From positions 1 to 8,293 of the forward strand of contig JAOUIC010000052.1 in the NCBI GenBank assembly GCA_029884275.1: a stretch of 8,293 bases of DNA. Reading direction: 5' to 3'. This DNA is from Gemmatimonadota bacterium (GTDB lineage Bacteria; Gemmatimonadota; Gemmatimonadetes; Gemmatimonadales; GWC2-71-9). The position numbers and the translations under genes are program-made. How positions within the stretch are numbered: position 1 is the first letter of the stretch; each line of letters starts with the position of its first letter. The notes under the pieces are model-generated. The model was not told the origin of the DNA, made no database searches, and saw only the letters and a list, made by a program, of their open reading frames with translations. This document shows positions 6,613 to 8,293 of the stretch, one piece after another.

Positions 6613-6674
6613 GACGGACTCTCGGCGCGCCAGGTTTCGCCCCCCGCCGGGGCCGGCGGTAGAGCAGCCCGGAT

Positions 6675-6680
6675 TAGATT
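6675..6680 (+). promoter_or_regulatory. Possible -10 box for a leaderless transcript of the DUF4442 gene
   Basis: TAGATT lies six bases before the ATG at 6687, and no good Shine-Dalgarno sequence precedes that ATG. This spacing is what a leaderless mRNA starting at the ATG would need. No -35 box is seen, and the match is only four of six, so this is a weak call. Confidence 0.25.
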
Positions 6681-6686
6681 GGGGCC

Positions 6687-7169
6687 ATGCCCACCCGATT
6701 CGACGCACCGGGCGCCATGCTCTCCCGCCTCTGGACTCGCCTCTCCCCCCTCCCCGGCGGGACCTGGCTCTTCAGTCGCGTGCTCGGATTCCTCGTTCCC
6801 TATACCGGATCCATCGGCGCCCACGTCCGCGCGCTCGAGCCGGGCCACGCCCGGGTGACACTCCGCGACCGCCGCCGCATTCGCCAACACCTTGGCTCGG
6901 TCCACGCGATCGCCCTGGCCAACCTCGCCGAGGTGACCACCGGCCTTGCGGTCCTGGTCGGGCTCCCGCCCGGGGTGCGCGGCATCCTGGTCGGGCTCTC
7001 CATCGAATACAGCAAGAAGGCCCGCGGCACCCTCATGGCCGAATGCAGCGTGACGGTGCCGGTCGTCAGGTCCCCTGAGGAACACACCGTTCACGGAGAG
7101 ATCCGGGACGCCGGAGGCGACGTCGTGGCGCGCGCCACCGCCCGCTGGCGGCTCTCGCCGACGCCATGA
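6687..7169 (+). CDS. DUF4442 hotdog-fold protein (PaaI/YiiD-like thioesterase relative)
   Basis: The 160-residue protein has the layout of the DUF4442 hotdog family: an N-terminal helix region (LPGGTWLFSRVLGFLVPYTGSI), a strand (ARVTLRDRRRIRQHLG), the long central helix with SVHAIALANLAEVTTGLAVL (71-90), then strands in GILVGLSIEYSKKARGTLMAEC and the C-terminal half. His73 and Glu82 lie where hotdog thioesterases often hold active-site residues, but no activity is established for this family. No signal peptide is clear, so it is probably cytoplasmic and may act on acyl-CoA or acyl-ACP thioesters. The start at 6687 is the longest option; the ATG at 6717 is an alternative, and neither has a clear ribosome binding site. 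The stop overlaps the start of the nitronate monooxygenase gene as ATGA, so the two are co-translated. Confidence 0.82.
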   Translation: MPTRFDAPGAMLSRLWTRLSPLPGGTWLFSRVLGFLVPYTGSIGAHVRALEPGHARVTLRDRRRIRQHLGSVHAIALANLAEVTTGLAVLVGLPPGVRGILVGLSIEYSKKARGTLMAECSVTVPVVRSPEEHTVHGEIRDAGGDVVARATARWRLSPTP

Positions 7170-8209
7170 CCGCCGTCTCGCTCGACACACCGCTGTCACG
7201 CCACGCCGGGATCGAGGTCCCGGTGATCTGCGGCGCGATGTACCCCTGCAGCAACCCCGAGCTGGTCGCCGCGGTGTCGGAGGCCGGCGGCATCGGCATC
7301 GTGCAGCCGATCTCGCTCACCTACGTGCACCGTCACGGCTTCCGCGAAGGACTGCGCTTCATCAGGTCGCTGACCAGCCGCCCCATCGGGATGAACGCGC
7401 TGATCGAACAGTCGTCGAAGACCTACCGCGACCGCATGGAACAGTGGATCGACGTCGCGCTGGAGGAAGGGGTGCGGTTCTTCGTCACCTCGCTCGGCAA
7501 CCCGCGCTGGGTGGTGGATCGCGTCGGCGCCGCCGGCGGCGTGGTGTATCACGACGTGACCGAACGGAAGTGGGCCGAGAAGGCGCTCGCGGGCGGCGTC
7601 CAGGGGCTGATCGCGGTGAATCAGCGCGCCGGCGGGCACGCCGGTGAGAAGAGCGCCGAAGCACTGGTGGAGGAGCTCGCCGGCCTGGGTCTGCCGGTGG
7701 TCTGCGCCGGGGGGATCGGGTCGGCCGCGGAGTTCGTCGCCGCACTCCGTCTGGGCTACGCCGGGGCGCAGCTCGGCACGCGCTTCATCGCGACCTTCGA
7801 GTGCCGCGCGAGCGAAGCCTACAAGCGGGCCATCCTGGCGGCGGGTGAGACGGACGTCGTGCTGAGCGAGCGCATCACCGGGGTCCCGGTGGCGGTGATC
7901 CGCACGCCGTATGTCGAGCGGATGGGGCTCACCGCCGGACCCATCGCCCGGTGGATGCTCCGGCAGCGGCGCACCAAACACCTGATGCGCACGCTCTATG
8001 CCTTGCGCTCCCTGTGGCAGCTCAAGCGCGCCTCACTCGACGAAGCGGGAGAGAAGGACTACTGGCAGGCGGGGAAGAGCGTCGCGACGATCACCGCCAT
8101 CGAGCCGGCCGGCACCGTGGTCCGGGAGTTCAGGACGGCGGTGCTTGCGGCGCGCGACCAACGATCTCCCGCCACCGGACCGGATCGGTCACCCCTTCAG
8201 TCGAAATGA
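7166..8209 (+). CDS. Nitronate monooxygenase / 2-nitropropane dioxygenase-family flavoprotein
   Basis: This is a 347-residue TIM-barrel FMN enzyme of the nitronate monooxygenase/FabK superfamily. Seen features are the N-terminal VPVICGAMYPCSNPELVAAVSEAGGIGIV (about 18-46), the AGGH motif with the likely catalytic His158 in VNQRAGGHAG, the FMN phosphate-binding AGGIGSAAEF (181-190) and GAQLGTRFIAT (200-210). The C-terminal DYWQAGKSVATI and PAGTVVREF segments are usual in the family. Family members oxidise nitronates such as propionate 3-nitronate; related proteins reduce enoyl-ACP or have unknown substrates. The start overlaps the stop of the DUF4442 gene by four bases, which suggests a shared pathway, perhaps in acyl metabolism. 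The last 80 bp also code for the end of a convergent gene, and the last 20 or so residues, past the usual family end, are low in complexity. Confidence 0.9.
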   Translation: MTAVSLDTPLSRHAGIEVPVICGAMYPCSNPELVAAVSEAGGIGIVQPISLTYVHRHGFREGLRFIRSLTSRPIGMNALIEQSSKTYRDRMEQWIDVALEEGVRFFVTSLGNPRWVVDRVGAAGGVVYHDVTERKWAEKALAGGVQGLIAVNQRAGGHAGEKSAEALVEELAGLGLPVVCAGGIGSAAEFVAALRLGYAGAQLGTRFIATFECRASEAYKRAILAAGETDVVLSERITGVPVAVIRTPYVERMGLTAGPIARWMLRQRRTKHLMRTLYALRSLWQLKRASLDEAGEKDYWQAGKSVATITAIEPAGTVVREFRTAVLAARDQRSPATGPDRSPLQSK

Positions 8210-8293
8210 GCAGCACCCGGCTGCGCCGCCCGATCCCAAGCGCCGCGCGGCAGGCCGAGCCCGATGGCTGCATCAGTTCGAGAAGTCCCGAGA
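8130..8293 (-). CDS. C-terminal end of a fold-type II PLP enzyme, probably diaminopropionate ammonia-lyase-like (5' part missing)
   Basis: On the minus strand the frame is open from the right edge to a TGA at 8132-8130, giving 53 residues. It reads SGLLELMQ, then ALGIGRRSRVLLISTEGVTDPVRWREIVG, then a short tail. The SRVLxxSTEGxTDPxxWRxIVG pattern is typical of the C-terminus of diaminopropionate ammonia-lyase and close PLP-dependent relatives, where the ST-E-G region lies near the cofactor. The active-site lysine and most of the enzyme are outside the window. If the assignment is right, the enzyme removes ammonia from 2,3-diaminopropionate to give pyruvate. The last 80 bp overlap the 3' end of the nitronate monooxygenase gene on the other strand, leaving no room for a normal terminator. 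The identification rests on a short segment recalled from family knowledge. Confidence 0.65.
   Translation of the reverse strand, partial: SGLLELMQPSGSACRAALGIGRRSRVLLISTEGVTDPVRWREIVGRAPQAPPS

Noticed and set aside
6644..6659. GC-rich inverted repeat with 7-bp arms (CCGCCGG) as a regulatory hairpin
   Set aside because: Short GC palindromes are common at this base composition, and it lies upstream of both proposed transcription starts, so it may not be transcribed.
7196..7981. 261-codon minus-strand open frame opposite the nitronate monooxygenase
   Set aside because: It is His/Arg/Pro/Ala-rich antisense translation with no recognisable motif.
8206..8293. ATGA overlap at 8206 as the start of a further plus-strand gene
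   Set aside because: The 29 codons read Arg/Ser/Pro-rich with no family resemblance, while the opposite strand gives a recognisable PLP-enzyme C-terminus.

Overview
This is a GC-rich bacterial window with short intergenic spaces and coupled genes. The gene content is a CXXCH/HEAT/TPR cytochrome, an S1 sulfatase, an M56 peptidase fused to HEAT repeats beside a BlaI repressor, and a DUF4442/nitronate monooxygenase pair. That mix resembles environmental Gemmatimonadota or Acidobacteriota. The lineage is an inference from gene style only; no rRNA or other marker gene is present.

Layout: (1) 1-1521 (+) is the 3' part of a multiheme c-type cytochrome with HEAT-like and TPR repeats, cut by the left edge. 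(2) 1604-3169 (+) is an exported arylsulfatase-type enzyme with its own ribosome binding site. A perfect 38-bp palindrome at 3195-3232 separates it from the convergent genes that follow. (3) 6535 down to 3248 (-) is a three-gene operon: a BlaI-type repressor, then a BlaR1/M56 membrane metallopeptidase whose extracytoplasmic part is HEAT repeats instead of a penicillin-binding domain, then a small exported HEAT-repeat protein. Overlapping or nearly abutting ends couple all three. Upstream of the repressor lie a consensus TTGACA -35 box and two abutting 14-bp inverted copies of a TACA-TGTA operator. (4) 6687-8209 (+), divergent from the operon, holds a hotdog-fold DUF4442 protein and a nitronate monooxygenase joined by an ATGA overlap. 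(5) At the right edge, on the minus strand, is the C-terminal end of a fold-type II PLP enzyme, probably like diaminopropionate ammonia-lyase. It overlaps the end of the monooxygenase gene by 80 bp.

The most notable content is the repressor/peptidase/HEAT operon. By analogy with BlaI-BlaR1, an outside signal would act on the periplasmic HEAT domain, switch on the cytoplasmic zinc protease, inactivate the repressor and relieve autorepression at the tandem operator. The third gene, an exported HEAT protein whose last repeat resembles that of the peptidase, could be a partner or modulator of the sensor. The ligand and the wider regulon cannot be read from this window. No tRNA, rRNA, CRISPR array or mobile element was seen.
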